Notes: generated by a model not told the origin, from the sequence alone. 64,000 nucleotides of DNA from Romanomermis culicivorax (GCA_963922205.1 CAWUHX010000274.1:1-64000), one strand, 5' to 3'. Counted from the first letter of the stretch, positions 19,201 to 32,948 are shown. Numbers and translations are program-made.

Positions 19201-22200
19201 TTTTGAGATTAGGACCTCTTAAAATGCACCAAAATGCATCTTTTCAGTATGAAAACCCCAAATTTTTTTTCACATTCGCGGAAATACCTCAAAATTTTTT
19301 TCCACATTATAGTGCAAATTTGGAAAAAACAGTGGTCTTCCGTCTTTTTTTGCTAGTCGGTGTTTAGCAAATCAGTTTAGAATTTTTTCTTCAGGCGAGA
19401 GAACTATATTCTGTCTATCCGAATGTGGCGTTCTTAGATTCGCCGAAAAATTAGAGTACACGCCGATATGCCTTCTAGGTTATGCTGCCAGTAAGTATAA
19501 ACCATTCAATATTCGTCTTAAACCAAATGCTAATTTTTTCAATGCAAGCATGATTCGCATCATTGTCAATATTTTCTTAAAAATTTTCACCATCGTGGAT
19601 GGGATTACACGAAAAATGTTGATTGCTCAATATGTACGTATGTACATGATTATGTTTTTCAACATGTGCTCATTTTTCCAAGGTTACTTTTATCAAATAT
19701 TTTTCAATGTTTCTAATCGTTGTTATTCGTTTCTGCATTCGTAATTTGTTGTTCGTGCAGAACAGCAAGATCATTTTCAAATTTGGAAGAATCCCGAGTG
19801 ACAGTAGTGACGTGCATTTTCTGTCATTTCCGTGAGGATATTTTCGTAAAAATGAATGTAGTGGTAGTCTCTAATACATATTTCCAATGGATACCATTTA
19901 AGATTAGCTGACTTGATTCGAAGCTTCAATATTTTCAGCCTACGAAGGGTACGTTCAATATTTGGTCGCAACGCAGACGCAAACGTTGTTACTTTACGTG
20001 GATACTACTCTAAGATGGGCTGCGCAAATGCCCAGAATGCCAGTTTGCTTGGACGTGCTGCATGAGAGGTACGTGTATTTTTGCATATTATAGCCACATA
20101 GTACATACATAGCCTTACTTTCCGCAGTCCTTTGCGTGGAATATTGGTGTCTGTTAGCGATGATGGACGTCTCGATTGGTCTTACCTCGGCACCGATCCT
20201 GCTTTTTACGGTATCCCCAACCCAGAAGCCGTCCACGTAGATTATAATAAGCGCCGCCAAGAATTTAAACGTTTTCAAGCCATTGTGCGGAAAGCTAATC
20301 AAAAGAATGGTATGTCACATGTCATTAAGGAAACACAGATTTACATGCGAAAAAATTTATTTAGTATAAAAAAGTTCTTCGATTGTGTTTCAAAATCTAG
20401 CTTGTACTTAATATGCCCTCGATAGTGTATCTTTTTGTTTCAGCTAGTTTACATATATGCTAAAAGTCTAGACGATGCATCCTTGTTATATGTAGATATA
20501 CATATAGTATAATAAAATTTAGTTTGTACTCTGGTAGCGTATACCTAATACCTATAGCAACCACTATCTTTCAAGATATATGGCTCCTAGTTTTGGGAAC
20601 TATTTGTGAAGAATACTTTTAGGAGAAGCTGGCTCATTCTTTCCATAATATTGTGGAACTTTGAATGTGGGAACTGAAATTTTTCCGAATTTTGAACCAT
20701 TTGTGTAACAAAACCCATCAGTTCTTCAGGTGTCCTAAAAAGCACTCCTTCGGTAGAAATGGTGTCAATCAAATGCGAGATACCCCAACATTTGGATTCC
20801 GTTTCGGTAGGTTGTCTTGACTAAACGTTATAACTTTTTTAGATTAATTTTTTTTAACTTTAAGTTAGCATACGATTCCGAAATTGAAGAAAGTATTCCT
20901 TCTTTGACAATGAGAGTAAATCCATAATCATGCTTCATGTGCTTCATTTCTAATTGATTTCTGAAAATTTTATTGTTATAGATCTGCGTCTTTTGTAAGA
21001 CGAATATGGATAATATGCAAATAAATGTTTTCCTGCCTAACGTTATTGGTGCTCAATCAACTTCGTTTGTAATTGAAAATGTTGGTAAACTTTAAGCAAC
21101 TTTTACATGTATAGCATGAATATTTTTTAAAATAAAATTTATGTTGAAGTTCATATCAAAGAGAATTTTCAGTATGTGTCCATTAGTTGTCGGCTGATCA
21201 CAATTATCTCCTAGGACAATCTTTCGAAATTCCGATTACAATGTTCATGAAATATTTGCTCGTTCCAACATCATTAACAGGATACGTGCAAGCGGTCTAC
21301 AAGCTTCCTAGTGGTATATTTCTCGCACATTGTGTCTCTGTTGATTTGATATTTTGTCGAATCCAAGCTTCGAGAAAATATTAAACACCCCACTATTAAA
21401 CATTGACTGATATACTATAGCTGTATTGAAAATCTTACTGCTTTTTTCGATTTTTTCAATTTGTTAACATTCGTCATTTAATTCCAGTTCCATTATAGGC
21501 ACTTCAAATGTCATTGAAACCGATTTCTTACTCCCCTTAATATTGATATCCAAGCTAACACAATTCCAAAAATCTTGCCAATGTCGAATTACTCTTGGTG
21601 TCAATAAAGTTGTAAATAATTTATTTGATTTGTTTCCCGGTAAAAATGTGGTGCAAACAATCGAAGGATTTTATAGGGCATCTTTCTTTCAGAATTTGGA
21701 GAAAATGAGAACGAAACGAGCCTCAATTTCCGAATCTTCGGACATAATCAGAGTGTCGTTGGCATTTCAGTGTCTGCTCAGAACAGTAAGAAAGTTTTAT
21801 TTAGTGATCTTCTTATTTCTTCGATCGAGTCAAATTAAAGGAGTAGCTTTGTCACGCCCATACTCAAGCAATAAGGAAAATTTCGTGGAGGTCTACATTC
21901 GACCACTGGTTAAGCCCCGTCAATTCCCATATTTGTGTTTAGCGCCGATTCCACTCCCTGAAGAAAGTCAAGTTCATGAGAGTTTTTTATGGATTCTGTT
22001 AAGGATTCCCAAGCGTCGTTAAAGACTATAGATAGATGGGGTTTTACTTCATTAAAAATTGAGATACAATTTTTTGAACCAGATCTATCTATTGATTTCC
22101 TATGTTTGCTTTGTTTTGGAACAGTAATATTTCTGAACGTCTTCAATAGCTGCTTTTGTTATTGATGTTCGTCAGATATTTTTTGACATCCGGATGCTCG

Positions 22201-25200
22201 AGTTTGTGAAGAACCTGGATATATAGTTGTATGATAATTTGACAAAATCGACCTGTGTGCGCTGTCTTTTTCCACGAATTTTTCCCCACAGTTCTGGAAC
22301 GGGCTCAATTTTTTTGTTAAAACGCTTCTCCAGTTTAAAAGGCCTGAATTCAATCAATTTTTGCAGTATGGTATCATTAGCATCGAAATTCTCAAGATCA
22401 ATATAAAAAATTTTAATTTTCTTAAATTCGTCGCAATGTATTTATTCACAATGGCATAAATGTGATGGAAAGCACATGAGAGGGAAAGCTGTTCTTAGAA
22501 GACTTAGATTGTAATACTCTCAGACTTATTTTTCTCCGCCATTTTTACAATTTTTAAACTACATTTTCAGGGAAGTACATGATTTATGCCGACGCGTTGG
22601 AATTCTCATGGATATTCTTGTACGAATTACTTCGTAGACTCAAAAAGTTGAATAAAAGCGACAAGGATTTTAGCGCAGTTTATATGGATGATATTGGTTG
22701 GCAAGATTATTTTACCACACTGGATAAAAACTTTGAGGTATACTATCTATCCATTTACTGTATTTTGACGTTTGTTAGGACTTAGTTCAGTTTTGAGGAA
22801 AATCTGAAAAATCTAGTTTACAGCTGCAGTTCTGCTGAGACTGGATCTACTTAACAGTATGCGACGTCTTTCTTCTTGAATCGGTTCTCATCTCTTGTGT
22901 TCCGAACAAATGATTGAAATACCCAAAGGTTCTGTTTATATTTCGATTTCTTGTTTAAGCATCTATTACACTCGTTTTTCCATTCCATAGCTGCGGAAAC
23001 AAAGAGACAAATTGATCGAATTATTAACGCAGAAATCAGCTCAATTTAGAACGATAGAGAAACAGTTACTGATCAAATCGAAGGATAGCAATTGTCCACG
23101 ATTGGCTCACGTTGAAGACCTAATTGAAATAACATATCGACAGGTGGAAATTTTTTATATGTTATCTACTGCAGGTTGAGATTATTCATTCTCTCAAACC
23201 GTTGAAACCCAGACTCTTTTCAGATTGCTAACTTATCTAATGCTATTCTCGAACAAAAATCAACGATTGTTACTTTCCGGCACTCCTTAGACGCCGTTAC
23301 ACGCTTAAAAATTTCCTTGTTAGCTTTGAGGTGTAATTTATCAAAAGAAGAGTTCAATTGGTTGGAAAAATGCTTTAATATTGCTACATTGGCCGGTAAT
23401 CAGGTATCCAAAATAGTCGTATACATTTTCTCGAGGATTATGATAACAATTATGATAATTTTCATTGCATTGCTCTATTCGTTTTTCATACACTTTGAGC
23501 ATGTCTGCGAATTTGGTAAAATAGTATATAATGATCTTAGATATTTTTTTTCAGAACTGGGAAGAACTAACAGAGTCCGCCATACACAAAACTCTAAATT
23601 TAATGACTGGAAATCTCAAAGAATCAAAAATCGGTCAACAGAATTCTATTGCTGACCTGGAACCGCCACGCGCCATTGACATAGCGTCTCTAAAGAAGAA
23701 AATTCTCCTCTTAAGCGATAAGATCGTACAAACCGGAAAATTACCGTTTTTGTCTGTTAAATCTACGTCGTCTTCCTTACAACCGGTACCGGAAAACAAT
23801 GTGGACCAAGGATCGATTGATAAACCGATTTTAAACGTAGCAGAATCGACACAAAAACATATTGGACCAAGTAAACTAAAAATTTTATTTTCCCAATGCA
23901 TAAATGAACCGCATTGCCTTTCATCGTGCGAAAATAGTCGTTTTTTATTTTTATTGTTGCCCTTTTCTACTTTGCATACACATGTTGTATCGCTTATGTT
24001 TTTTACCCCCTTCTGACATTTCTGTTCTTCATCTCTTTTGAGAGTCTGTCTTTGCAGCCTCTTTTTAAGACACGATTTCTGGGAAGTTCTACCTTCGCTA
24101 TGATAAGTTGAAAAGTAATCATATCTCAAATTGAGATATATTGGTTAGTTTCGTGCGCTTACTTTCATGGTATCATTCGTTTTGCTTGAAAACCAAAATT
24201 CGCACAGCTGTAGTATGCCAAATTTTGAGAATTGAAAAAAGCATTTTTGCATCAACTGTCAGAATGTGCAGACACCTACAACTCCCAAAACGATTCATAA
24301 ATTTGATTGAAATTTCAACACAATATGTCAGACATTAATGGCTACAGAAATCAAGAAAAAAATTCTGCGGCATTCTATGGGAAGGTGCCCAAAGAAGGCC
24401 CCAAAGGACTTTTTCGGTTCATTTTAACTTTCATTTTGACACTTTAAAATGGAATACAAAGTGTAAAGTAAAGTTTTAGAAAATGTTTTTCATGCCTGCA
24501 TATAGATATGCAAATAATGTATGCAATAAACATTCGGCTTCAGAGTCATGTCTTTTCTGAGCTGTGATATTTCGATACAGATGTACAGACCGAAAAACAC
24601 CAAAAAATGTAAAAATTCCAAACTTTGGAGTACTGATGCTATGCGAATTTTGATTTTTATGCGGAATGAATGCCGTCACGATACTCAGCATGTAAAACTA
24701 CTCTAAATATCTCTTTCTCAAATATTATTAATTTCAACTTATCATAGGTAAATGGAGCAGAAGGTAGAATCTCTCAGAAATCGTGTCTTAAATCATCTTC
24801 ACAACAGTTGTATGAAAATTTCTATTTTTTGAACTGTCTGATCGTTGCACCAAAAAAATTATTTTTTCAATCATTCGCGATGTTTAAATCCTTCCGTTCA
24901 TACATCTAACAGAGCTCGGAGACATAATCGAGAAAATGATTCCAAAAGTAGTTCTTATGCACTAAACATTCATAAAAATTCATACTTCTGGCGCAAAGTG
25001 CTGAAAAATTAGCACACTAATCGAGAAAACTAGAAAAACTAGTCGAGTTGGGAATTACTCTGAAATCCTGTTCTATCACATTATTGTAGCAATGCTTGCT
25101 TTATGGATTTTTATATTATTTCAGTCTGTTCTGTAGTCAATTTTTTGAAATGACAGATATAGCGTTCCGAAGAAAGTAATTTCAGCGCGAAAAAACTAAC

Positions 25201-26397
25201 GAAATAATGAAATTCAGCATTTTCTACAGTACACAGATGTTCACTGTACCTGAGAATTACGTGCATAGGTGTAAAATTGGAGTCAACTTTCTGTTTGTCG
25301 TCGCGACTGCCATTTCAGGTTTAATGAATGGGCTAATGGGCTATAGTCCATTTATTCTGAAATGATAGATGCAACTATGCCATGAAATTAATGTCAATGC
25401 GGAAAAAAGTATTATCGTAATTGAAGACAATTTCTTGTTCATGAGCGGCAAACAGAAAAGCTGAAAGTTTCCTCCCATAATCTCGTTCAGGTGTCAAACA
25501 CAATTCTATCAGAATCAAAATATGGATGAACATCGCAGCTTTTCTTTGTTGACGGCCTTTCCATCGTCGTCGGAAAACTTGGTGTTTTCCAACAGTCCAT
25601 AGTTTTTCAACCTTTTGGAAATCGGGTATCAAATTGAACGTGTTTTTTGGTTGTTTCTGCGTCGATCATTACGGAGTAAATGAGCTATAACAAGCTTATA
25701 GTTGTCAATGAAAATATTTTTCATGAGCGATAAACAGAACAATTGGAAATTTCTTCAATAAGCAAAATCTCACGGGTAGCACTCAGGGTGTCGAACGACA
25801 CGGTTATGTTCAAGTCGAAAGCAATGCTTTTCGTATGATTTTGACCTCCCTGTGTCATGAAAAAATTCAGTGTTTTTCTACAGTACATTGTTTTTCATTA
25901 AAATTTCATGTCAAAATAAATGAACCTACTTTTCATGTTCGTGCCGCCTTTATCATATTAATAAATGAACTATAGGGCACATATTTTGCTTTCATGAAGA
26001 TTAGAAAAACCTAATCACCTTTTGAATAAAAATGTGTTCCAATTTATGCTGAAATAATTTTCCAGTCGGCATTTTTTATTTCTTTCTCACAAAATTATGT
26101 TTCTGACTTATTTAGCTCAAATCGATACCATCAAGAAAGAATCTGATACGTCTAAGGGATTTGGCGCCGAAAAAAATCCATCTGGTTAGTTTTTCACTTG
26201 AAGGAGATTTTTTGTCTTCATTATATGTATTTCAAGCTTTAAAAAAAATTGAATTGGGCTCGAGATTGTTGGACGACATTCAAGAAGAATACAGCGACCT
26301 GGAAAGCGTAAATGAACCGTCGAAGGTCGTCCAAAATTTGGAAAGTTACAGCGCAGACGAAATTCAACGTCAGGGAGAAGAAACCGTCGATTTGTGA
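16271..26397 (+). CDS. BBS9: BBS9 (PTHB1), BBSome subunit
   Basis: Exons: 16271-16388, 16761-16932, 16999-17066, 17562-17678, 17762-17936, 18008-18086, 18263-18350, 19395-19490, 19939-20068, 20128-20309, 20730-20806, 20865-20915, 20982-21084, 21215-21313, 21499-21639, 21693-21785, 22571-22737, 22991-23143, 23224-23403, 23555-23870, 26116-26184, 26237-26397. Total 2835 nt, 944 residues plus stop (human about 887). It starts MSLFKTKEWCSTQLG. Family blocks include VVVGSFAGVVRIF, LAILHPRKLCVY, RFLPNALLPGPLAY, SVSDDGRLDWSYLGTDP, WQDYFTTLDKNFE and IDIASLKKKILLL. The N-terminal half is the beta-propeller; GAE, platform and helical C-terminal regions follow. The BBSome carries membrane proteins to and from cilia. 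The intron after exon 7 holds the MITE that donated the 5966-7278 composite. Confidence 0.96.
18409..19334 (+). mobile_element. MITE in BBS9 intron 7, TSD GTCTTCCG
   Basis: 926 bp, CATTGTTTTTTTTCCACGAAC to GCAAATTTGGAAAAAACAGTG. The perfect duplication GTCTTCCG is at 18401-18408 and 19335-19342. It carries subterminal CCACA/TGTGG-type repeats and a hairpin GGCGCCAAGCGCC at 19182-19194, about 140 bp from the right tip. It ends only 60 bp before exon 8. It is the source of the inner MITE at 6516-7278. Confidence 0.93.
24065..24791. mobile_element. TIR element in BBS9 intron 20
   Basis: Tips TTTAAGACACGATTTCTGGG and its inverse ...CTCAGAAATCGTGTCTTAAA, with about 50 bp of imperfect terminal repeat including TTCTACCTTC and CTATGATAAGTTGAAA. 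No target duplication is clear. A one-ended relative lies at 37834-38270. The rest of this 2.2-kb intron (24800-26115) holds no feature I can name. Confidence 0.7.
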
Positions 26398-27044
26398 TCT
26401 GATTTAGCTGAAAATTTATTGCCCAGAGTTGGAGCAAACTGGTGATGTCTATAATATAACATGCGCTGGCGCTTTCCGTAACAACACTGACCCTTTCTCC
26501 TTTGTAACATATACGTTGGTTGAAAACAGCCATAAAACATCCACGACGATAATGGAGCTAATGATAACTGACAATCTGGTATTTGAAGGTCGGATGTTAT
26601 TGCTGGTGATGTCTAAAACGCACGTTGACAAGCACGAATAAATTTTTTGATCAGTTTTAACGCTAATTATTAGCTTACTGCATAAATCTGCATTATTCAA
26701 GACACCGTTTTTTCCTCGAATAGAGTCTTCTGGGGAAAAAAATTTTGGGTATAGTTTTCACTGAGCAAAAAATTTTGGGGAATTCTAAACCGCAAAGTTG
26801 CATTTTATGTCACAAGGAACGGAATCACTTTTTGTCGCAGAGATCCTTTCGAGTCTGCGTTTTTTGTGCACGGACATTTGTGCAAATTGGCACAACAGGC
26901 CAAAAAAATTTGTGCCAATGGCACAAAATGTTTTTTTACTAGAAACATATACTGAACTGAAAACTGCGGAAAATTTTTAGGCCAAATGCTTTATAAAAAG
27001 TTGACGTGTAACGCATTTAATTTTTTGTAAAAATCGTGCCCAAC
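26398..27044. repeat. BBS9 3' flank and broken hAT-like ends
   Basis: A possible BBS9 poly(A) signal AATAAA is at 26637. From 26703, CACCGTTTTTTCCTCGAAT is a CACCG-type tip without a partner. From about 26856, CTGCGTTTTTTGTGCACGG begins a partial GTGCCAATTGGCAC-family copy that runs to 27044, where element 27045-27893 interrupts it. Confidence 0.55.
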
Positions 27045-27893
27045 CAGCGTTTTTTTTTTATGCACGGACATTTGTGCCAGTTGGCACAAAGGGCCAAAAA
27101 AATTTGTGCTAATGGCACAAAAAATTTTTTCACTCTAAAAACGTATGAAAACCTTTAAAAAGTTTTGTGCCAAAAGTTTGATAAAAACCTAACAAAAGAT
27201 GCTTTCACCGCATTAATTTGCATAAAAATCGTTTATGCTCTATTTTCTCTAACCACGTCAGTGAGATGAGGAAAACTGATCTAGAAAACGGTTTCCACGA
27301 TCCGAAAAGAAATCGAATGCAGCGAAAATTCAGATATTTTTATAGACTTTGTCATGAAACTTTCCTTTACTTTTCGGCTTCGTTCCTAACAACTATTAAA
27401 GATTAAATTAGCATGTCTTGTCTATAATTGCTTTCCCCCGAAAAAAGCTAAGTCGAAAGTCACTTCGCGTAAATTTTTGGTTGAATAATTGTGCCAAAAA
27501 TGTGAATTTTTTTGTTTGAATCAAACATCAAAAATACAAGTTGCGGTTTCTCCATTCTCCAACTGAATGAACAGAGGAAGTTTACAATTTCTATCCTTTC
27601 ACCAGTCATTGACAATCTCAAAGTCTGTTGCGATAATACAAATATACTATTCGAATTGAATCCGCTCGCGTTCGAGACAAAAGAAAATATAGTTAATATT
27701 GAACTCATTGAATCGGCGCGAAGCGCCAAAAAATTTTTGCCTTTTCAGCCCCTAAATTGACTAAAAATCAAGGAAATTTAGCCTTAAACCAGTCAAAAAA
27801 TTTGTGCCAATTGGCACAAACGCTCAAAATTTTTTGTGCCATTCCCAATTTTTTTATGCCAAAAACCATGTTTTGGCACAAAAAAAAACACTG
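27045..27893 (-). mobile_element. hAT-like MITE, GTGCCAATTGGCAC family, TSD TGCCCAAC
   Basis: 849 bp, CAGCGTTTTTTTTTTATGCAC to GGCACAAAAAAAAACACTG. The perfect duplication TGCCCAAC is at 27037-27044 and 27894-27901. Hairpin GGCGCGAAGCGCC lies at 27715-27727, 166 bp from the right tip, the mirror image of its position in the 281-1153 copy. The translated ORFs inside are not supported as genes. Confidence 0.93.
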
Positions 27894-27900
27894 TGCCCAA

Positions 27901-28731
27901 CAGCGTTTTATTGTGCAAGGACATTTGTGCCAATTGGCACAAGAGGCGGAAAAAATTTGTGCCGATGGCACAAAATGTTTTTTTACTAGAAACATATACT
28001 GAAAACTGTAGAAAAGTTTTAGGCCAAATGTTTGATAAAAATCTTAAATCAAAGCTACGTTTAAATTTAAGGCATCAATTTCTTGCATAAATCGTGCCCA
28101 ACCTATTTTTCAGCTAACCATGTAAGTGAGATAAGAAAAAACTGTGCAAGAAAATGGTTCACGATGACTTTTAAAGAAATGGAATGCTGAGAAAATTCAA
28201 ATAAACTCTAGAATTGTTCAGGAAACTCTCATATAACTGATTCAATTTTCGACTACGAATATCTAACAATCTAAAGACTACAGAAAATAAAGTCGAGCAT
28301 TGTGTAATTTTTCGGTCGAAGCATCTTATACCAGCGATATCGATTTTTCTATTTGAATCAATCAAATACAAAAAGTAAAAATTTCGGTTTTAAATGCGAA
28401 TCCAACTGAATGAACAGAGGATATTCAGAATTTCTTCTGATTCATCAGTCATTCACAGCTAAAGTTTGCTGCAACGGTATTAATACACTGTTCGAAGAAA
28501 ACTCGTTCGCGTTTGGGTCAAATCTTGTACAGTAATTAATATTTATACATTGATTCGGCGCGGAGCGCCGAAAATCTTCTGCGTTTTCAGCCCCTAAAAC
28601 GTCTGAAAATCGAGGAAATATAATGTTTGACCAGACAAAATTTTTGTGCCAATTGGCACAAACGCTCAAAATTTTTTGTGCCATTTCAATTTTTTTTGCC
28701 AAAAACCATGTTTTGGCACAAAAAAACACTG
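27901..28731 (-). mobile_element. Second GTGCCAATTGGCAC MITE, abutting the first
   Basis: 831 bp, from CAGCGTTTTATTGTGCAAGG to GGCACAAAAAAACACTG. Its first base is also the last base of the neighbour's target duplication, so the neighbour inserted exactly at this element's left tip. Flanking 8-mers do not match (GTGCCCAA / TTTCGAAT). Hairpin GGCGCGGAGCGCC (GGA loop) is at 28557-28569, 162 bp from the right tip. Confidence 0.85.
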
Positions 28732-28857
28732 TTTCGAATCCATCGTCTCTTGGAAGGAGGTTGTGGGGGACCCCCAAACTCGGAAAAATTAGGTAAATTG
28801 GGAAACAACTACCTTCTTTTTGACTTTTTTGTGAAAATTTTCGACCCCTCCCCCCGC

Positions 28858-29860
28858 CACCGTTTTTTTCTCAAATGGGGTGTTTTGAGGAAAAAAATTT
28901 GGAAATGAGGAAAAAAATTTGGGTATGGTTCTCATTGGGGAAAAAAATTTTTGGGAATTCAAAATCGAAAAGATGCGTTTTTGTGGACTTTAAAAGGTCA
29001 AAATCTCAAAATTTTCCGGCGCTTCGCGCCGGTCGGGGGTATAATAATCATTATTTTCTATCAGGCGCCGCCGTTAGCATATTCACTTCCACTCACTATA
29101 ATTATCAACAGTTTCTATTAATCAAGCTAGCTCATCTCATTTTCTAATCGTTAACAGTCAGTATTTTGCTGAAAAAAAAACAATTTTTCATCTATTCTCT
29201 CAATTTTTTTTCTCGATGCTTGGAATTTTTCCAACATTTAACATGAACTTTTGGGTTTTTTTGAAAATAGAAATTGAAGTCATCATTCTAGACTGTGATT
29301 TTAGAACTTCTATTCACGAATACCATTAGAGAGATTTATTATTCAGCGTTTTGGAATTGAAAATTTTTTCCGGCACTCCGCGCCGGAATAGGGAAGAAAT
29401 TATGCTTCATCAGTCGAATTTTAATTTATTTCCCAACGTTGTGAAGGTTCAATTTCCAGCATTTTAGAAAGTGAAAATCCAATAAATTTTTCGGCGCTCC
29501 GCGCCGGGACAAAAATTAAATAAAATTCGATAATCCTAATTGGAATTACAGAAATATTAATAAAAGATAAATTCATGACAACTCTGTCGTTAAAATGCTT
29601 TCTCTGCTTTTGTAGAACACTAATATATTCTTCATCAGCTCATTTTGACTAACATAACCAGAATTTTCTCAATTTTTTCCTAAGTTTTGCAGGTTTCTGA
29701 ATCCAAAAGCATCAAAATGCTTGGGTATGCTCCTAAAATGCATAAAAAGCATCCACAGGCACATCATAAACGTTTTTAAAAATGTGGAAAATTTTTGGAA
29801 AATGAGGAAAAAAATTTGGATTCGGTTCTCATGTGGAAAAATCTTCGAGAGGAAACGGTG
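28858..29860 (+). mobile_element. CACCGTTTTTTTCTC-tipped MITE
   Basis: 1003 bp, CACCGTTTTTTTCTCAAATG to GAGAGGAAACGGTG. GAGGAAAAAAATTTGG repeats occur at both ends. It has three hairpins: 29018-29030 (160 bp from the left tip), 29372-29384 (one mismatch) and 29493-29505 (TCC loop). Both flanks are C-rich, so a target duplication cannot be judged. A lone matching end is at 44628-44639. Confidence 0.7.
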
Positions 29861-32716
29861 CCCCTCCCCAAAAAAAAAAATTTTCGGGTTTATCCCACCC
29901 CCCTACAGCTGGTCGGCAGGCCCGTATTTAGAGGGGCCCCCTAAATTTTTTTAGAAAAAAATTTCCACCAATATATTTATACATCACAATTCCCAAATCG
30001 AATTATTATATTTACATACTTTTCGTCAAACATAGAATTTAGCCACTAATCCAAGCACACATAAACTAACTGAAAATAAGTCGTCTTTACTGCAAATATG
30101 ATTTTCTTTTTATTCAGTGAATTCTAAAAAAAATTTGGAAAATTCCCCTCCTTTTTTTTAAATCCTGGATACGAGTATGCTGGTCGAACCTCGTACAGGT
30201 ATGACCATGTCACGTCGATTCAAACGATAATTGAGTAGTTAGTATTCTGAAACAAATATCTCGAAAAATAGGGTAAAACGCGTTACATGGGACACTCTTT
30301 GACCTTCGAAGTTCGATGGTAGAGCGAAGCGAGGTGATAAACAAAGAGAACTATAAGATATAATTTTTTTGAGAGTATTAGGCTTGGACACACCATTCCT
30401 CTGTAAAGTGACAATATGTTCTACTACAGCGACTTTTTCCCATAGAGACGTGGACCTTTTTTAAAACCTTGCACATGTCCAGTGTTCGGGCGGGCTCTTA
30501 CCTAACATACTGGACGGCAAATTTTCTTTAAAAAAAGTCGACTTAAACGCTTCAAAGACGATAAAGGCGACTTATGGTAAGACAATGACGATAACAAAAT
30601 CAATATTAATAACATGATGCAAAAAAATGAAATAATAATAAAACACGTAATTTTTGAAGCTTTTTATTTACTTTAATATACCTATTTTGATGATTCATTC
30701 ATTCATTCCTTTATTCCTGTAAATATCAATTATAGTGCAACATGATAAGCATATAAAAACACGGGATTCGTCGAAATTTTTTAGGTAAACAATTATTACA
30801 GACTAACGTTTTTTAAACACTAACTATGTATTTTTCGAACGACTTCGTTCATTTTCGTCGGACTATAAGTCTTATGAGCTCTTTTAACATCGGACATTTT
30901 TTTCCGCTTGAGCAAAAAAACATTAAAAAACTCGAAATACACAGATTGGCTAAAAAATGCAAAAGCTTTAATTGAGACAAATATCATCTACAATATATAC
31001 CTAGCAGAAGCAAAATACCCTTTGCATGCAAGAGCAATGGCTTAAAAATGTTCTTAACTCGTTAGAACTGCGAAAAAAATTGTTGTCCAACGTTAGGTGG
31101 AAAGTATCCAATGTTTGGTTAAAGAATTTTTCCATGTGGATATTCCGATAAAGCACATAAAATAAAACAAAATAGTGGCTGTAGTGGCCATATAACACTG
31201 GATAAAAAAAGTTTACCATCCGAATTTAGATATTTCTCGGGCCGAGGCGCAAAAAACGGCGATTATTTAAAAAAATTAAATTAATTATTCAAACACAGCA
31301 TATTCTTATAAAAAAAATGTTTCTTAACCTAAATGTCCAAACGCATTTACTCATACATGCAACGGGGCCCTGAGGTCTGGGGGATAGTTTTTGATTTCGG
31401 GGTCAGGTTATGATAAGGATTTATTAAAATGCACAGTTTCGAAAAGGTTAACAAAAAACCAAAGCGAGAAAATGCTAAATTGCATACGAATTCGACGGCT
31501 GACATATCTGTGCTTAGCCAAAATGAACAATGATAGACTGCATATGAATCATTCAAAAATTTTCGGATTTCGATACTCTAGAACGTTGGAAGATGAATCT
31601 TTTCAAGACGGATTTCATGATTTAAAATTTGATTTTTCGGGCCTAATGATCTCAACTTGAACAATGTGTGAATATTTTCAAACCTGCCAGGATAACCAGC
31701 TAAAAATCAGCTTGAAGTCAACGATTTTTCATAAATTTGGGTGGAACAGCAAAATTGGTAAATAGACTTCCGGCGCGAAGCTCCGAAATTTTTTTGGAAT
31801 TTTGATACTGGAACGCTGGAAAATGAATCTTTTCGACATTTATTTGATTGATAAGTGGCTTAGGTTTGCACTCAGTTCAATCGTTTTTCATAGTCAGACA
31901 AAATGCTAAAAATTATATTGGAAGCATGTCACTCAATTTGTAAAATTGGGAAAGCAACGAAAAATTTGGATTATTCAACCAGAAATATCTGTCACTGTCC
32001 CAAACTGGTAGTGTTTCGATCATTTGTCGAATGGAAAAAAAATTATGTTCACAAAGTTCAAAATTTTGTAAAGCCTGCATGAAAATTTTGTGAAAAAATA
32101 GAAAAAGTCTCGATTTTCGTCAAATAGTTAGACGTAATGTCAAAAATGAACAATTAAACCACGAGATGAGACAGCCAAGGTGATAACAACTACCCAAAAT
32201 TTTTCTCGTCATACGGCGAAAGCGCCCAAAAATTTTTTCGCATTCCCAGAATTTTTTTTATTTAACAGAAAATTTAACCTTCTTTTGATAGAGTTCAGTT
32301 GGACGTAATCTGATTCATGCCAAACGAGAGAACCCGCTCTGAGAAGTGTCGTAACTATCATAGCGGAATTTTGAATTTTTGGCTGATGGCGAAAGAGGTC
32401 AAAATTTTTTTCGCAACTTTCGCCACTCGTTTTTTCGCTTAAAAATGCCACCATATGTTTTATTTATGCATGGATACCTACTTACCTGGACAAAGCTCAT
32501 TTTGTACGTAGCTACCTGAGTCAAATTTCTTCAGGTTAATTGTCATTTTTCAAAAAAGTTGTTCCAATATTTTCGATGTGCTTTTTTGCTCCAAAATGGT
32601 CAATAATCTTCTATATGCATGCTTTCGAGCTTGTTTTAGTATTATTGTGTTCTATTGGTCAGCAGTTCAGTTCGTCTGTGTTGATTGAGAGCGAAAATAT
32701 GGATTTTTAATTTTAG
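29861..32716. other. Intergenic, repeat remnants only
   Basis: 29861-30180 has GGCCCGTATTTAGAGGGGCC and the paralogue of 7440-7650. 31352-31385 is a lone CATGCAACGGGGCCCTGAGG end. 31575-31785 holds two GAACG(C/T)TGGAA(A/G)ATGAATC blocks and a one-mismatch hairpin, GGCGCGAAGCTCC (31772-31784). I find no host exon or coding signal elsewhere in this stretch. Confidence 0.5.
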
Positions 32717-32948
32717 GTCACACAATGCTGAATACAGCAAAATCGGTAGTATGTCCAAAAAATCTGAAGCGCAATAATTCCGGATATCACACAAGCTCAG
32801 CTAACTACATTTCTACCAATGGTACATACAGTGCGGCTCAACATTTTAAACGCACTTTGCAGTCCAACTATCCGAAAAAATTGATCAACATTGACATAAG
32901 TTTATTCAATGAATACTTGACTGATCACGATATGCTTGGTACCATTCG
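32717..32948 (+). CDS. Putative exon of unknown protein upstream of AP3S
   Basis: Acceptor TTTTAATTTTAG at 32716; ATG at 32725; open for 74 codons plus 2 nt to a donor ATTCG|GTAGCT. The protein (MLNTAKSVVCPKNLKRNN..., ...SLFNEYLTDHDMLGTIR) has the composition of a real exon, but I cannot place it. If spliced to the AP3S 5' exon acceptor at 33219 it stays open about 55 more codons in a different frame from AP3S. It may be a separate upstream gene or a retained fragment. Confidence 0.4.

Noticed and set aside
21543-22022. A 159-codon open frame as a separate gene
   Set aside because: Its first part is BBS9 exon 15. The reading through introns 15 and 16 is out of frame with exon 16, which is confirmed by family similarity (FPEFGENENETSLNF). 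The tail (ALSRPYSSNKENFVEVYIRP) might be a LINE endonuclease scrap but lacks the GDFN box.
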